64,000 nucleotides of DNA. Source: RUG11462 sp036308645. GTDB taxonomy: Bacteria; Bacillota; Clostridia; Oscillospirales; Acutalibacteraceae. Under the pieces are notes generated by a model that was not told the DNA's origin, did not search any database, and saw only the letters and a program-made list of their open reading frames with translations. Both the position numbers and the translations under genes were made by a program. This document shows positions 45,735 to 53,462 of this stretch, piece by piece; within the stretch, counting starts at the first letter, position 1; each line of letters opens with the position of its first letter. The stretch spans positions 1-64,000 of the forward strand of contig JAXJVH010000013.1 of the NCBI GenBank assembly GCA_036308645.1. Direction: 5' to 3'.

Positions 45735-46142
45735 TTAAACATTAGATTTTGTTGTATACTTTATAGCTGTTTTTCCATTATTTCTTACAGAATGAGCTCC
45801 GTAAATGGTGATCTTTCCTGTATAACCTTCTTTTGCTCTAATATATCTTGCTGATTTAGCATTGTTAGCAGTAGCTGAGTCATTAGCTATAAATGTACTA
45901 CCACTTGGATATTTTTGAACTTCTGATGATGCTCTAACCCAAGTAGCTTTATAACCAACAGTTGTTTTTACATCCGAACCTCTGCCAACAAGCTTATTGT
46001 TTTTGTATAAATTTGTAGCAACATTTGATGCAGTTATATCCGATGAAACCGGATTAGATGAAGAAGCAGAAGCACTAAATCCGACTGCACTCATTGCAAT
46101 TATTACCATACAAAGCGAAATAAATTTTATCATCTTTTTCAT
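45735..46142 (-). CDS. Small secreted protein flanked by inverted repeats
   Basis: 135 residues from ATG 46142 (TTGGAGG upstream). Signal peptide MKKMIKFISLCMVIIAMSAV, cleaved near ASASS. The mature part (about 105 residues) is polar, basic and Thr/Ser-rich, with GYKATWVRASSEV and YIRAKEGYTGKITIYG, likely beta-strand; no cysteines. No family recognised; bacteriocin-like by size and context (next to agr and an ABC immunity-type operon) but not matching lactococcin 972. Monocistronic, own terminator. Confidence 0.75.
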   Translation of the reverse strand: MKKMIKFISLCMVIIAMSAVGFSASASSSNPVSSDITASNVATNLYKNNKLVGRGSDVKTTVGYKATWVRASSEVQKYPSGSTFIANDSATANNAKSARYIRAKEGYTGKITIYGAHSVRNNGKTAIKYTTKSNV

Positions 46143-46171
46143 TTTAAAAACCTCCAATTATAAAATGCGGT

Positions 46172-46189
46172 TGATACTGACCTAATATA
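46172..46189. repeat. 18-bp perfect inverted repeat, copy 2
   Basis: TGATACTGACCTAATATA, the reverse complement of copy 1. It lies 30-47 bases upstream of the secreted protein ATG, in its leader. The remaining gap to 46364 is AT-rich and holds no gene. Confidence 0.97.
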
Positions 46190-46364
46190 TTCTCAATGAA
46201 AAATTCATTAAGATTCGTTATAAATAACTTTAAATTTTAGTTAAAATATTAAATTATATAATCAATAATATTTGTACTTCAATAAACACTGCATATCTTA
46301 AAAATCATTATTTGCTTAGCTTTGATTATAATTATTAATATTAAAACATCAATATAATTTACTG

Positions 46365-46406
46365 AACTGCAGAAAAATTGTGCTAAAATGCAAATTTCCT
46401 GCAGTT
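46365..46406. other. Inverted repeat at the agrB 3' end
   Basis: AACTGCAG (46365-46372) and CTGCAGTT (46399-46406) are perfect complements, with additional A/T pairing inside. It overlaps the agrB stop. It lacks a T run, so it may be an operator or processing hairpin rather than a terminator. Confidence 0.5.
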
Positions 46407-46983
46407 ATTGTTTCGATCGCTGAATTTTTCCAATAATCAGCAACACAGTTGCAAGCGTTAATCCAACCGATGTAGAGAATGTTATGTTATACAATTTAAA
46501 AATAGCACTTAATATAACTATGACTATAAGAATAATGGTCAGTATATTTACTATTTTTTTATAATATAACTTATCATCTTCATTAATTTCTTTAGATGTA
46601 TATGTGACGGGTTTTAATAAAAAAAGTACTGTTGCTGATACGATTACTAATATTATTACTATTGCAATCGCATTATAGTTAATCAATAGCCTGATTAATA
46701 TTACACTAAATAATAGTGAAAACGAAGTAAATACCGTACATTTCATTTCTGTATCGGCATGAACACCACCGGCAAAACTTCTTATTAAACCGAAAGCTAC
46801 AAAAAATATAATTGATTCTAACGGCACCTTAAATAAAAAACCAAAAATCAAAGAAAATAAAAAGAACATAATATATGAAAGAAACATAAATAATCCATAT
46901 TCATATAGTTCTCTATCATCGGCTGTAATAACATCTTTTCTCAACAAGTACTTTGTAAGAATAGTTGATAATTTTGAAATCAT
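46405..46983 (-). CDS. agrB: AgrB-like peptide-processing membrane protease
   Basis: 192 residues, about six membrane segments. AgrB's catalytic pair is visible: His75 and Cys82 in SFAGGVHADTEMKCTVF, the exact seven-residue spacing of the family. It cleaves and cyclises the AgrD precursor. Start ATGA overlaps the agrD stop. Named by family, not by proven function. Confidence 0.92.
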   Translation of the reverse strand: MISKLSTILTKYLLRKDVITADDRELYEYGLFMFLSYIMFFLFSLIFGFLFKVPLESIIFFVAFGLIRSFAGGVHADTEMKCTVFTSFSLLFSVILIRLLINYNAIAIVIILVIVSATVLFLLKPVTYTSKEINEDDKLYYKKIVNILTIILIVIVILSAIFKLYNITFSTSVGLTLATVLLIIGKIQRSKQ

Positions 46984-47126
46984 ACTCTATTTTTTTTGAA
47001 CTTATCGAGTTTTGCAGGAGCTTTTGGTTGATACACAAATACACAAGATGTACTATTTGCATCTGCAGTAAGAGATTTTTCAACAACTTTCTTTAAAAAT
47101 TTGGTCGCAAAATTTGTTTTTTTCAT
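46980..47126 (-). CDS. agrD: AgrD-like autoinducing peptide precursor
   Basis: 48 residues, ATG 47126 with AAAGGAGGCG upstream, stop TGA overlapping the agrB start. The plan is that of AgrD: a basic amphipathic leader (MKKTNFATKFLKKVVEKSL), a core with a single Cys (STSCVFVY) and a C-terminal tail with the conserved P and charged residues (QPKAPAKLDKFKK). A five-residue thiolactone ring Cys-Val-Phe-Val-Tyr is predicted; the exact cut sites are inferred. Confidence 0.92.
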   Translation of the reverse strand: MKKTNFATKFLKKVVEKSLTADANSTSCVFVYQPKAPAKLDKFKKNRV

Positions 47127-47203
47127 CACTTTTCGCCTCCTTTCGTCATAAGATTAACATCAAATTTTGGAAAAAACAAGTGATTTTTCAGAATTGCAGA
47201 TTA

Positions 47204-47223
47204 TTTCTGTAGAACTACAGAAA
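47204..47223. promoter_or_regulatory. 20-bp palindrome in the agrD/XRE intergenic region
   Basis: TTTCTGTAG-AA-CTACAGAAA, perfect dyad between the divergent agrD and XRE genes; a likely operator. Its half-site ACAGAAAA recurs before the response regulator gene at about 47756-47763. A TATTAT-like -10 for agrD lies nearby but no clear -35 was found. Confidence 0.6.
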
Positions 47224-47352
47224 ATTAATATAATACAAGAAAAACAAAAAAACATGTGTAAAATAATTGTATAACAAATTATATCTGTATACCTTTGTGT
47301 TAATTTTACATTACTTGTGTTAGCATACATATGGTGGTGGTGTGTTTTGAAG

Positions 47353-47679
47353 ATGGATACACAATTAATAGGCTTTCGTATTATGTTAAAAAGAAAAGAA
47401 AAGTCATTAAGCCAAGAAGAACTTTCAGAAAAAATCGGTTATTCTAAAAATCATTTATCTAATATTGAACGTGGCAAATACACTCCTACCACAGCATTTA
47501 TATTCAAAATTTGTCAGGTGCTTGGTGAAACTCCGGATTACTATTTAATTGGCAGTTCGACAAAGACAACCGATAAAATTACATCACTTATTAAAACATT
47601 GCCTGAAAACAAGCAGAATATTTTATTTAAAATAATTGAATGTTATATTAATGAAATATCAAATAACGATTTAAATTAA
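47353..47679 (+). CDS. XRE-family transcriptional regulator
   Basis: 108 residues from ATG 47353 (GGTGGTGGTG upstream; the frame extends to 47317 without a site). Helix-turn-helix near 8-60: LSQEELSEKIGYSKNHLSNI followed by ERGKYTPTTAFIFKIC. The C-terminal part is helical, possibly for dimerisation. Divergent from agrDB and followed by its own terminator; probably represses or tunes the agr locus. Confidence 0.9.
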   Translation: MDTQLIGFRIMLKRKEKSLSQEELSEKIGYSKNHLSNIERGKYTPTTAFIFKICQVLGETPDYYLIGSSTKTTDKITSLIKTLPENKQNILFKIIECYINEISNNDLN

Positions 47680-47686
47680 ATTTGAG

Positions 47687-47728
47687 AAAGAAGTCTATTA
47701 TAGTAAGAATACTATAATAGACTTCTTT
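47687..47728 (+). terminator. Terminator after the XRE gene
   Basis: A perfect 19-bp stem (AAAGAAGTCTATTATAGTA at 47687-47705 against 47710-47728), 4-base loop, ending in TTT. Confidence 0.85.
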
Positions 47729-47788
47729 AATTAAACTGTTGATTATTGTCAAATTACAGAAAAATCCGAATAAACTACCAATTTGCAG

Positions 47789-47817
47789 TTGTAAAGCTTT
47801 TTTTATTATGTTAAAAT
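47789..47817 (+). promoter_or_regulatory. Predicted promoter of the agr response regulator/kinase genes
   Basis: TTGTAA at 47789-47794, 17-bp spacer, TAAAAT at 47812-47817. A TTACAGAAAA element at about 47754-47763, shared with the agrD upstream region, lies just ahead and could be a regulator site. Confidence 0.6.
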
Positions 47818-47834
47818 AATAATTGGTGATTTAT

Positions 47835-48533
47835 ATGAATATTTTAATTTGTGATGATGAAATACAGTATGTTAATGAATTAAAAATACATATAGAAGAA
47901 TATATGAAATGTCATTTAATAAAATTTGTAATTGATACCGAATGTAATCCAAAGAATATTATCAGCAATAAAACCGTCTATCAATTAGCTTTTCTTGATA
48001 TAGAAATGGACGAATTTGATGGGATATCTTTAGCAAAAATATTAAAAGAACGCAACAGCAAAATAGTAATTTTTTTCATTACATCATATAAAGATTATCT
48101 GGATGAAGCCATGGACATTAGAGCATTTAGATTTTTTGAGAAGCCTTTTGAACCAAAAAGATTACATTCCGGGCTTGATAAAGCAATGGAATATATTAAT
48201 GAAAGCTATGTTGATTTTTATGTTCATACCAATAATAAACATAAAAAGGTTTTAACCGATGATGTAATCTATGTGGAACGCAATAATAGGAGAGTTACTC
48301 TCGTAACCAAGCACGGTAATTATACAACAAAGGAAACCTTTGACAAATGGTGTGAAACTTTTCAAAACTCATTTTTTTATAGAGTTCATAAATCTTTTAT
48401 AGTAAACTTGCACTATATAACTAAATATAGCTACACAGAATTATTTGTACAAGATAATATAAGAATACCTATTGCTTCAAGAAGACAAGCTGATTTTCAC
48501 AAGTTTTGGTTTGCTTATTTAAGGAGACGATAA
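47835..48533 (+). CDS. agrA: LytTR-family response regulator (AgrA-like)
   Basis: 232 residues from ATG 47835. Receiver domain 1-120 with acidic pocket Asp7/Asp8 and phospho-acceptor Asp55 in AFLDIEMDEFDG, Lys in FFEKPFEP; C-terminal LytTR DNA-binding domain (about 135-232) with VIYVERNNRRVTL and FYRVHKSFIVNLHYI. Pairs with the kinase starting 2 bases after its stop. Expected to read the AgrD signal and activate target promoters. Confidence 0.93.
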   Translation: MNILICDDEIQYVNELKIHIEEYMKCHLIKFVIDTECNPKNIISNKTVYQLAFLDIEMDEFDGISLAKILKERNSKIVIFFITSYKDYLDEAMDIRAFRFFEKPFEPKRLHSGLDKAMEYINESYVDFYVHTNNKHKKVLTDDVIYVERNNRRVTLVTKHGNYTTKETFDKWCETFQNSFFYRVHKSFIVNLHYITKYSYTELFVQDNIRIPIASRRQADFHKFWFAYLRRR

Positions 48534-48535
48534 AT

Positions 48536-49825
48536 ATGATAACAAATATTAATTTTATTGTTACTCTGTTTATAGAAATGTTAATTACATATATGTTTTT
48601 TAACAGTGTTTCCGAGAAAAAATTATCGATAATAACTACACTTGTAATAGGAATCATTGCTTTTGAAACCAACGCCGTAATAAATATATTTGTTATTAGT
48701 AATACTTATATAAATATCGTATATACAATTATTGCTAACCTGATATTGTCACTTATTTGTTTTAAAATTGAACGAAGCCGTGCTATTTTTTATTCAATCT
48801 TATTATTCGTGCTATCATCCTTAATTGAAATGGGTTGCGTTATAACTATATCATCGCTGTTAAAGCTGCATATTATAAACTATCAATCTAATCCTGTATT
48901 ATTAGCTGTAGAAATTTCTATAAGCAAGTTATTCTATCTTATTGTAGTTATGATATTGATTCGTTTGATAAGAAGCCGCAGCAGTGTAAATATTAAAATA
49001 CCGTTAAGTTATTATATTTATCCCATAACAACCACTATCTCCGTAATACTTATTTTATATATTTCCCTAACAGCAAATTTAAACTACAATCATCAAATTT
49101 TACTTGGAATTATTGTTATATTGTTAATAGCAACCACAATTGTTATGTTTTTTGCCTTTCAATTATATTCACAAAAAGAAAATCAGCTTATAATTTTAGA
49201 ACAAGAGCAAAATAAAACAAAAACAGATATAACCTATTATGAAATTTTAGAAGAACAAAATAATAATCTTAAAACTTATGCCCATGATGCAAAGAATCAT
49301 TTATTAGCAATTAAAAATTTAAATGAGAATCCTAAAATAAATGAATATATTTCAGCAATGTTTGAACGATTAACTGAATACGGTAATGTTTGTCACAGCG
49401 GAAACAAAATTCTTGATGTTATAATCAACAAATATGTCACTGAATGTAATCTCAACAATATTGAATTTTATTTTGATATAAAAAATAATAATTTGGTAAA
49501 TATTGAATATTATGATGCTGTAACAATTTTAGGAAATTTAATGGACAACGCTATTGAGGCCACAGAAAAATCCACAAATAAGCAAATCAAATTTGAAACA
49601 GATTACAGAAATAATTTTTCCGTTATAACGATTACAAACAGTTGCGATTACTCTCCGAAATTTAATACCGAAGGAACAATCGACACAACTAAATCCAATA
49701 AACGACTTCACGGATTCGGTTTAAGAAGTGTTAAAAAAGCAATTAAAAAATATAACGGAGATATAGCATTTGATTACGATTTTGAAAATAAAAATGTTAT
49801 AGTTACTATAATGTTAGATAATTAA
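48536..49825 (+). CDS. agrC: GHKL sensor histidine kinase (AgrC-like)
   Basis: 429 residues from ATG 48536 (AAGGAG upstream). Six to seven N-terminal membrane segments (1-205), then coiled coil and the AgrC-type DHp motif YAHDAKNHLLAI (phospho-acceptor His250). ATPase box: MDNAIEATEKS (N box) and LHGFGLRSVKKAI (G box). Senses the processed peptide. Expression coupled to the response regulator. Confidence 0.93.
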   Translation: MITNINFIVTLFIEMLITYMFFNSVSEKKLSIITTLVIGIIAFETNAVINIFVISNTYINIVYTIIANLILSLICFKIERSRAIFYSILLFVLSSLIEMGCVITISSLLKLHIINYQSNPVLLAVEISISKLFYLIVVMILIRLIRSRSSVNIKIPLSYYIYPITTTISVILILYISLTANLNYNHQILLGIIVILLIATTIVMFFAFQLYSQKENQLIILEQEQNKTKTDITYYEILEEQNNNLKTYAHDAKNHLLAIKNLNENPKINEYISAMFERLTEYGNVCHSGNKILDVIINKYVTECNLNNIEFYFDIKNNNLVNIEYYDAVTILGNLMDNAIEATEKSTNKQIKFETDYRNNFSVITITNSCDYSPKFNTEGTIDTTKSNKRLHGFGLRSVKKAIKKYNGDIAFDYDFENKNVIVTIMLDN

Positions 49826-50065
49826 CGGAATCTATCTATTTCTTTCTGCTGTAGTATATTTTCAAGTGGGAATTTCACTTTCTCCTTCCATTGTGACAGG
49901 TGGCACCTGCCTCGTCGTCACAAGCTACACATCTCTCGTTTCCGCCTTATGGCGAAAACTCGTTCCCTTCGCTGCTCCTCCTCTCCCCAAAAAGTCATTT
50001 CTGACTTTTCGGGGACCCCTTTTGGGCATAGTTATCCCTTGGCGGCAGGTTTATTTTTTGCCCTG
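49826..50065. other. Hairpin-rich noncoding block between cargo and transfer module
   Basis: GC rises again here. Visible dyads: TTGTGAC...GTCACAA (about 49889-49923) enclosing AGGTGgCACCT; and TCCCCaaAAAGTCA with its near complement (49984-50015), a strong stem. No credible gene; the short + strand frames lack ribosome binding sites. Likely the 3' untranslated end of the transfer operon or a cis-acting site. Confidence 0.5.
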
Positions 50066-50326
50066 TCACTGCCTTTGGATTTTGTAAAGCAAACTGCTTT
50101 TACCGCCTTTTTCACGGTATCGCTGTTCAGTTGTCAGTAATCCTGCCTTTCTTAAATCTTTTAAAGCTCTCCTGACGGTTGATTGGGAGAGGTTTAATTC
50201 TTTTGCGATTGTCGGAATTGCAGGCCAGCATTCACCGTTTTTGTTGGCTCTGTCATAAAGATAGATATAAACAGATACTGCTCGGTGCGGCAGATCCATA
50301 CGGTATAAAAAATCAAGTCTGCCCAT
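50066..50326 (-). CDS. Winged-helix DNA-binding protein
   Basis: 86 residues. A MarR/RepA-like winged helix: LDFLYRMDLPHRAVSVYIYL, then the HTH ELNLSQSTVRRALKDLRKAG and wing LTTEQRYREKGGKSSL. Resembles the replication-initiator-type HTH proteins found at this position in Tn1549-like elements. Start overlaps the VirD4 stop by 14 bp. Last gene of the transfer operon in this window. Confidence 0.8.
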   Translation of the reverse strand: MGRLDFLYRMDLPHRAVSVYIYLYDRANKNGECWPAIPTIAKELNLSQSTVRRALKDLRKAGLLTTEQRYREKGGKSSLLYKIQRQ

Positions 50327-52250
50327 TTTGATTAACCTCCTGACTAAGATTCGGCGGTTTTCTTCGTCTATTCGGAGGCACGGCGTTTATTCCCGAACTA
50401 TTTTTCTTTTTGCTCACAGGATAGCGTTCGTGTGTATAGTTTTCTTCCTGATTTTCTGTATTGTCAGATTCACCATCATCCGCATCTTGTTTTTGAAGCC
50501 AGTCGGGATGATATTTTTTCACAATACCATCAATAATCTCCTTCTTATCGGCATATTTAACCTCTCTGTTTCCGTTATCCGCTACGGTATACGGCTCATC
50601 CTCATTAAAATTAATTCCCCATTTATAAAACAGTTTCAGTTTAACTCGCATAGGATGCACGCCTGTTTTCATGACCACAAACTGACCTTTGGGCATAGAT
50701 TTTAATTCTTCTGCCGTAAGCAAAGGGCGTTCAATCATCTGCAAGGACTGTGACGGATCGTTTTTGCTCCTTGACACAGAGCCTGACATCACCGTTCTGC
50801 TGCCAAGTGCTTTGGACAGTGTTTCGGCAGAGGAACTGTTTGGAGCGAATCCGCCGAACAAGGTTAACTGCGTATTGTCAACAATAATTTCCGCACCTTC
50901 TTTTCCGTAGTTCTTATCAAGCTGTGAAAAGGACTGGATAATCGGGACAATCTGTAATCTTCTTGAACGGGACGCACTGAACATCATTTCGGCAGATTCT
51001 ATTTTCGGCAAGGTGCCGAACTCATCGGCAAAGAATACACAACGATTTTTCAATTTTCCACCTTGTTCATCTGCTACTGAAAGGATTTCTCGGTAAAGTT
51101 GCTGTATGATCAGCGAAATCATGAAATATGTCACAGGATTTTCTTCGGGCATAATTACAAATATCGCAGATTTTTTATTGCAGAATTTTTCAGCGTCTAT
51201 CTCAGTATCAAAGCACAAAAGCTGTTCAAGTTCCGAATCAAGGAAAGCGTTAAGTCGTGACAATGCTGTTGACATTACAGATGCCATTGACTGTTCGGCA
51301 GTATTCAAAGCCGCACCTGCAAACCATTTAGCCTTATGATCGTTCGGCAGCATTTCCATTAACTGCTGAAACTGATTCTTACCCTTATGATTTGACGGAG
51401 CGAGAAGTTCCTGTATGATTTTAAATACCGATACAATATGCCTTTTTTCAGGTTCGCAGAATTCTGCAACAAGCAGAATTGTAGCAGTTAATAATCCCTC
51501 TGCTGCATCATAAAAATATGCGTTCTGACCGAATGAAGCGGCATCCATACCAGAAAGAATAATAGTTTTAGAAATGATTTTCGCATATTTTTCAGCTTTT
51601 GCTTTGTAAACCAACTCTCCGTTTGCTTGATATAAATCCATATACTTATTTACAAGGTGCAGAAGATTATTACCATTACTGCGTGTGGGATTTCGCAAAT
51701 CAATAACCGCAACATTGTAGCCGTATTGTTTTGCAATATTGCCGTAATTTCGGCATACGTCTCCTTTTGTGTCAGTTGAGAGCCAGCTCATACCGCTTGC
51801 ACAAGCGTATTCAATACACGGATACAGCCAAAAGGCGGTCTTACCTACACCTGCAGCACCGATCATTAAAACATGGACATCCCCTGTTTCAATCATAGCG
51901 GTTGTGTTATGATTTGATCCTGTACAGCCTACGACGATGCCCTGGGGCAAGGGTTCTTCAATCATTTTATTGCCATTTCTTTTGAATAAAGGTTTTTTAA
52001 AAATTCGTGTATATGTCGGAGTTTGGTTATTCATAGCCTGCTCACGCCATTTCTCAGGTGTAAACGGAATATGGCGATAAATTTTTCGTATTTCAGATTT
52101 TGTTGCCCACCGAGCAGTGCCGTGCTGACCGTCACCGACTGTCTTTGATTTAATATTATTCAAATTGTAAATGTGAGCAAGCAAGGTAATGCCGCCGAGC
52201 ACACAAAACATCACGGCGGCGACTATCGCTAAAGTTGCAATACCGAACAT
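50313..52250 (-). CDS. VirD4/TraG-type conjugative coupling ATPase
   Basis: 645 residues. Two N-terminal membrane helices (about 5-28), Walker A GAAGVGKT (131-138), Walker B CVFFADEFGTLPKIESA, then the TraG C-terminal region (LTLFGGFAPNSSSAE). Brings the relaxase-DNA complex to the transfer channel. C-terminal tail is disordered and charged. Overlaps the upstream toprim gene by 22 bp. Confidence 0.95.
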   Translation of the reverse strand: MFGIATLAIVAAVMFCVLGGITLLAHIYNLNNIKSKTVGDGQHGTARWATKSEIRKIYRHIPFTPEKWREQAMNNQTPTYTRIFKKPLFKRNGNKMIEEPLPQGIVVGCTGSNHNTTAMIETGDVHVLMIGAAGVGKTAFWLYPCIEYACASGMSWLSTDTKGDVCRNYGNIAKQYGYNVAVIDLRNPTRSNGNNLLHLVNKYMDLYQANGELVYKAKAEKYAKIISKTIILSGMDAASFGQNAYFYDAAEGLLTATILLVAEFCEPEKRHIVSVFKIIQELLAPSNHKGKNQFQQLMEMLPNDHKAKWFAGAALNTAEQSMASVMSTALSRLNAFLDSELEQLLCFDTEIDAEKFCNKKSAIFVIMPEENPVTYFMISLIIQQLYREILSVADEQGGKLKNRCVFFADEFGTLPKIESAEMMFSASRSRRLQIVPIIQSFSQLDKNYGKEGAEIIVDNTQLTLFGGFAPNSSSAETLSKALGSRTVMSGSVSRSKNDPSQSLQMIERPLLTAEELKSMPKGQFVVMKTGVHPMRVKLKLFYKWGINFNEDEPYTVADNGNREVKYADKKEIIDGIVKKYHPDWLQKQDADDGESDNTENQEENYTHERYPVSKKKNSSGINAVPPNRRRKPPNLSQEVNQNGQT

Positions 52251-53152
52251 TGATTTTCACTCTCCTTCATTTTATCATTAGGCAGTAATAAATCCTCGTT
52301 CCAGTCCTTATGGAGCGGCACGAGGATTTTTGATTCTATTCCTTTTTTGGAAAGTCTTTCGGATATTCGACCATTTGCAAGCTTTCCTGCTTCATCGTTA
52401 TCAAGGCAAAGACAAACATGACTGATATTGGGATTATCTTTCAGCATTTGCCACATTACACGGTCTGATACACAGCACCCGGCGGCGTAGCTGTGCTGTT
52501 TCCATCTATCCTTGTTCATCGAAATAAAGGACAGCATATCTATCGGAGCTTCAAACAGATAGAGTCTATTGCTTGTGCCGTTCCAGTGAAAGCTGTATTC
52601 AGGGATACAACTGTCAACATTTCCTTTGAAGGTGCTTGTTTGTCCTGTACCTCGCTTGTGTGCGTGACGAGGAACCCCGTTTTTATCAAAACCTACAAAT
52701 ACAGCATTGTGGTAATCAGCCGATTCATAAATCATATTTTCATTTGCAAATGTTTTAATAATATCTTCATCAATACCTCTGACATAATGCAAATAGTTTT
52801 TGACTCTGTCCATATTGCAATACGGTTTCGGCAATTCAAACGGTTTCTTTTCTTTAACAACAGGCGGAGCAGTTATGAGCGTACCGCCACAGCTGCCGAG
52901 TAGAAATTCCATCGCCTGCGTGTAGGATTTGTTATAGAATCTGCGAACAAAATCAATTGCATCACCACCGACACGTTCATACTGATGAAACCACAGATTG
53001 CCTCTGATGGTGACCTTTTGCGAACCGTCTTTCCATTCATATTCAGAACCTGAGCGTTTGACGGTTTCGCCCTGTGATTTCAGCAGAGATACAATATCTG
53101 TTCGCCGAGCCTGTGCTTTTTGTTCCTCGGTAAAATGAATATAGGTTGACAT
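52229..53152 (-). CDS. DUF3991/toprim-domain protein
   Basis: 307 residues. N-terminal DUF3991-type region (GDAIDFVRRFYNKSYTQAME) and a C-terminal toprim domain (ICLCLDNDEAGK-like HVCLCLDNDEAGKLANG). Common beside relaxase genes in Clostridial conjugative elements, possibly for priming the transferred strand. GGAGAATC precedes the start. Confidence 0.88.
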   Translation of the reverse strand: MSTYIHFTEEQKAQARRTDIVSLLKSQGETVKRSGSEYEWKDGSQKVTIRGNLWFHQYERVGGDAIDFVRRFYNKSYTQAMEFLLGSCGGTLITAPPVVKEKKPFELPKPYCNMDRVKNYLHYVRGIDEDIIKTFANENMIYESADYHNAVFVGFDKNGVPRHAHKRGTGQTSTFKGNVDSCIPEYSFHWNGTSNRLYLFEAPIDMLSFISMNKDRWKQHSYAAGCCVSDRVMWQMLKDNPNISHVCLCLDNDEAGKLANGRISERLSKKGIESKILVPLHKDWNEDLLLPNDKMKESENQCSVLQL

Positions 53153-53166
53153 TTTGATTCTCCTTA

Positions 53167-53195
53167 TTGATTCTTAACTTAGAAATTGATATAAT
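53167..53195 (+). promoter_or_regulatory. Predicted promoter opposite to the transfer operon
   Basis: + strand TTGATT (53167-53172), 17-bp spacer, TATAAT (53190-53195), pointing toward the tRNA-like segment at 53364. A good match inside a minus-strand operon. Confidence 0.6.
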
Positions 53196-53363
53196 ATTGT
53201 TACAATTTAGTCCTTAATGAGTGTAGTTGCAATAATTATGGGATTCTCTGTGACGATTTCTAAAAAATTCACGAATGGTTTCGAGGCAAAACTTGGATTT
53301 ACGGGAAAGGATTTGATAGAATTAATTATAGTGATGAGTTGTTTGGCGGGTACCGGTGTATGT

Positions 53364-53456
53364 GGGAGTCGTAGCAGACACAATGAACATATGAGTAGCT
53401 TCACTATGAAATAAGGTAACAACACCGAGAGGTTCGAGTTCCTCTGACTCCCGCCA
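53364..53456 (+). ncRNA. tRNA-like 3'-CCA RNA segment, unassigned
   Basis: GGGAGTC (53364-53370) pairs with GACTCCC (53446-53452), followed by G and CCA, as in a tRNA acceptor. A T-arm-like AGAGG-TTCGAGTT-CCTCT has the canonical stem and TTCGAG but one extra loop base. GGTaacaacACC could be a variable arm. The D and anticodon arms are not convincing, so this is not a standard tRNA. A + strand hairpin GCAGGC-cgtga-GCCTGC with eight T follows (53476-53500). Confidence 0.4.
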
Positions 53457-53462
53457 TATTTA

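Noticed and set aside
45735..46142. Lactococcin-972-like bacteriocin
   Set aside because: Size and secretion fit, but the conserved tryptophan/histidine-rich motif and the characteristic partner membrane protein are absent.
46365..46406. Rho-independent terminator after agrB
   Set aside because: Good inverted repeat but no T run on the minus strand; left as an unassigned dyad.
49866..50140. Two short + strand ORFs in the hairpin-rich block
   Set aside because: No start signals, odd composition, and they overlap strong dyads; read as noncoding.
53217..53414. 65-codon + strand ORF between toprim and relaxase genes
   Set aside because: No ribosome binding site, no recognisable domain, and it runs into the tRNA-like segment; the RNA reading explains the region better.
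53364..53456. Selenocysteine or ordinary elongator tRNA
   Set aside because: D and anticodon arms cannot be drawn, the T-loop has an extra base, and the sequence does not match the SelC pattern.
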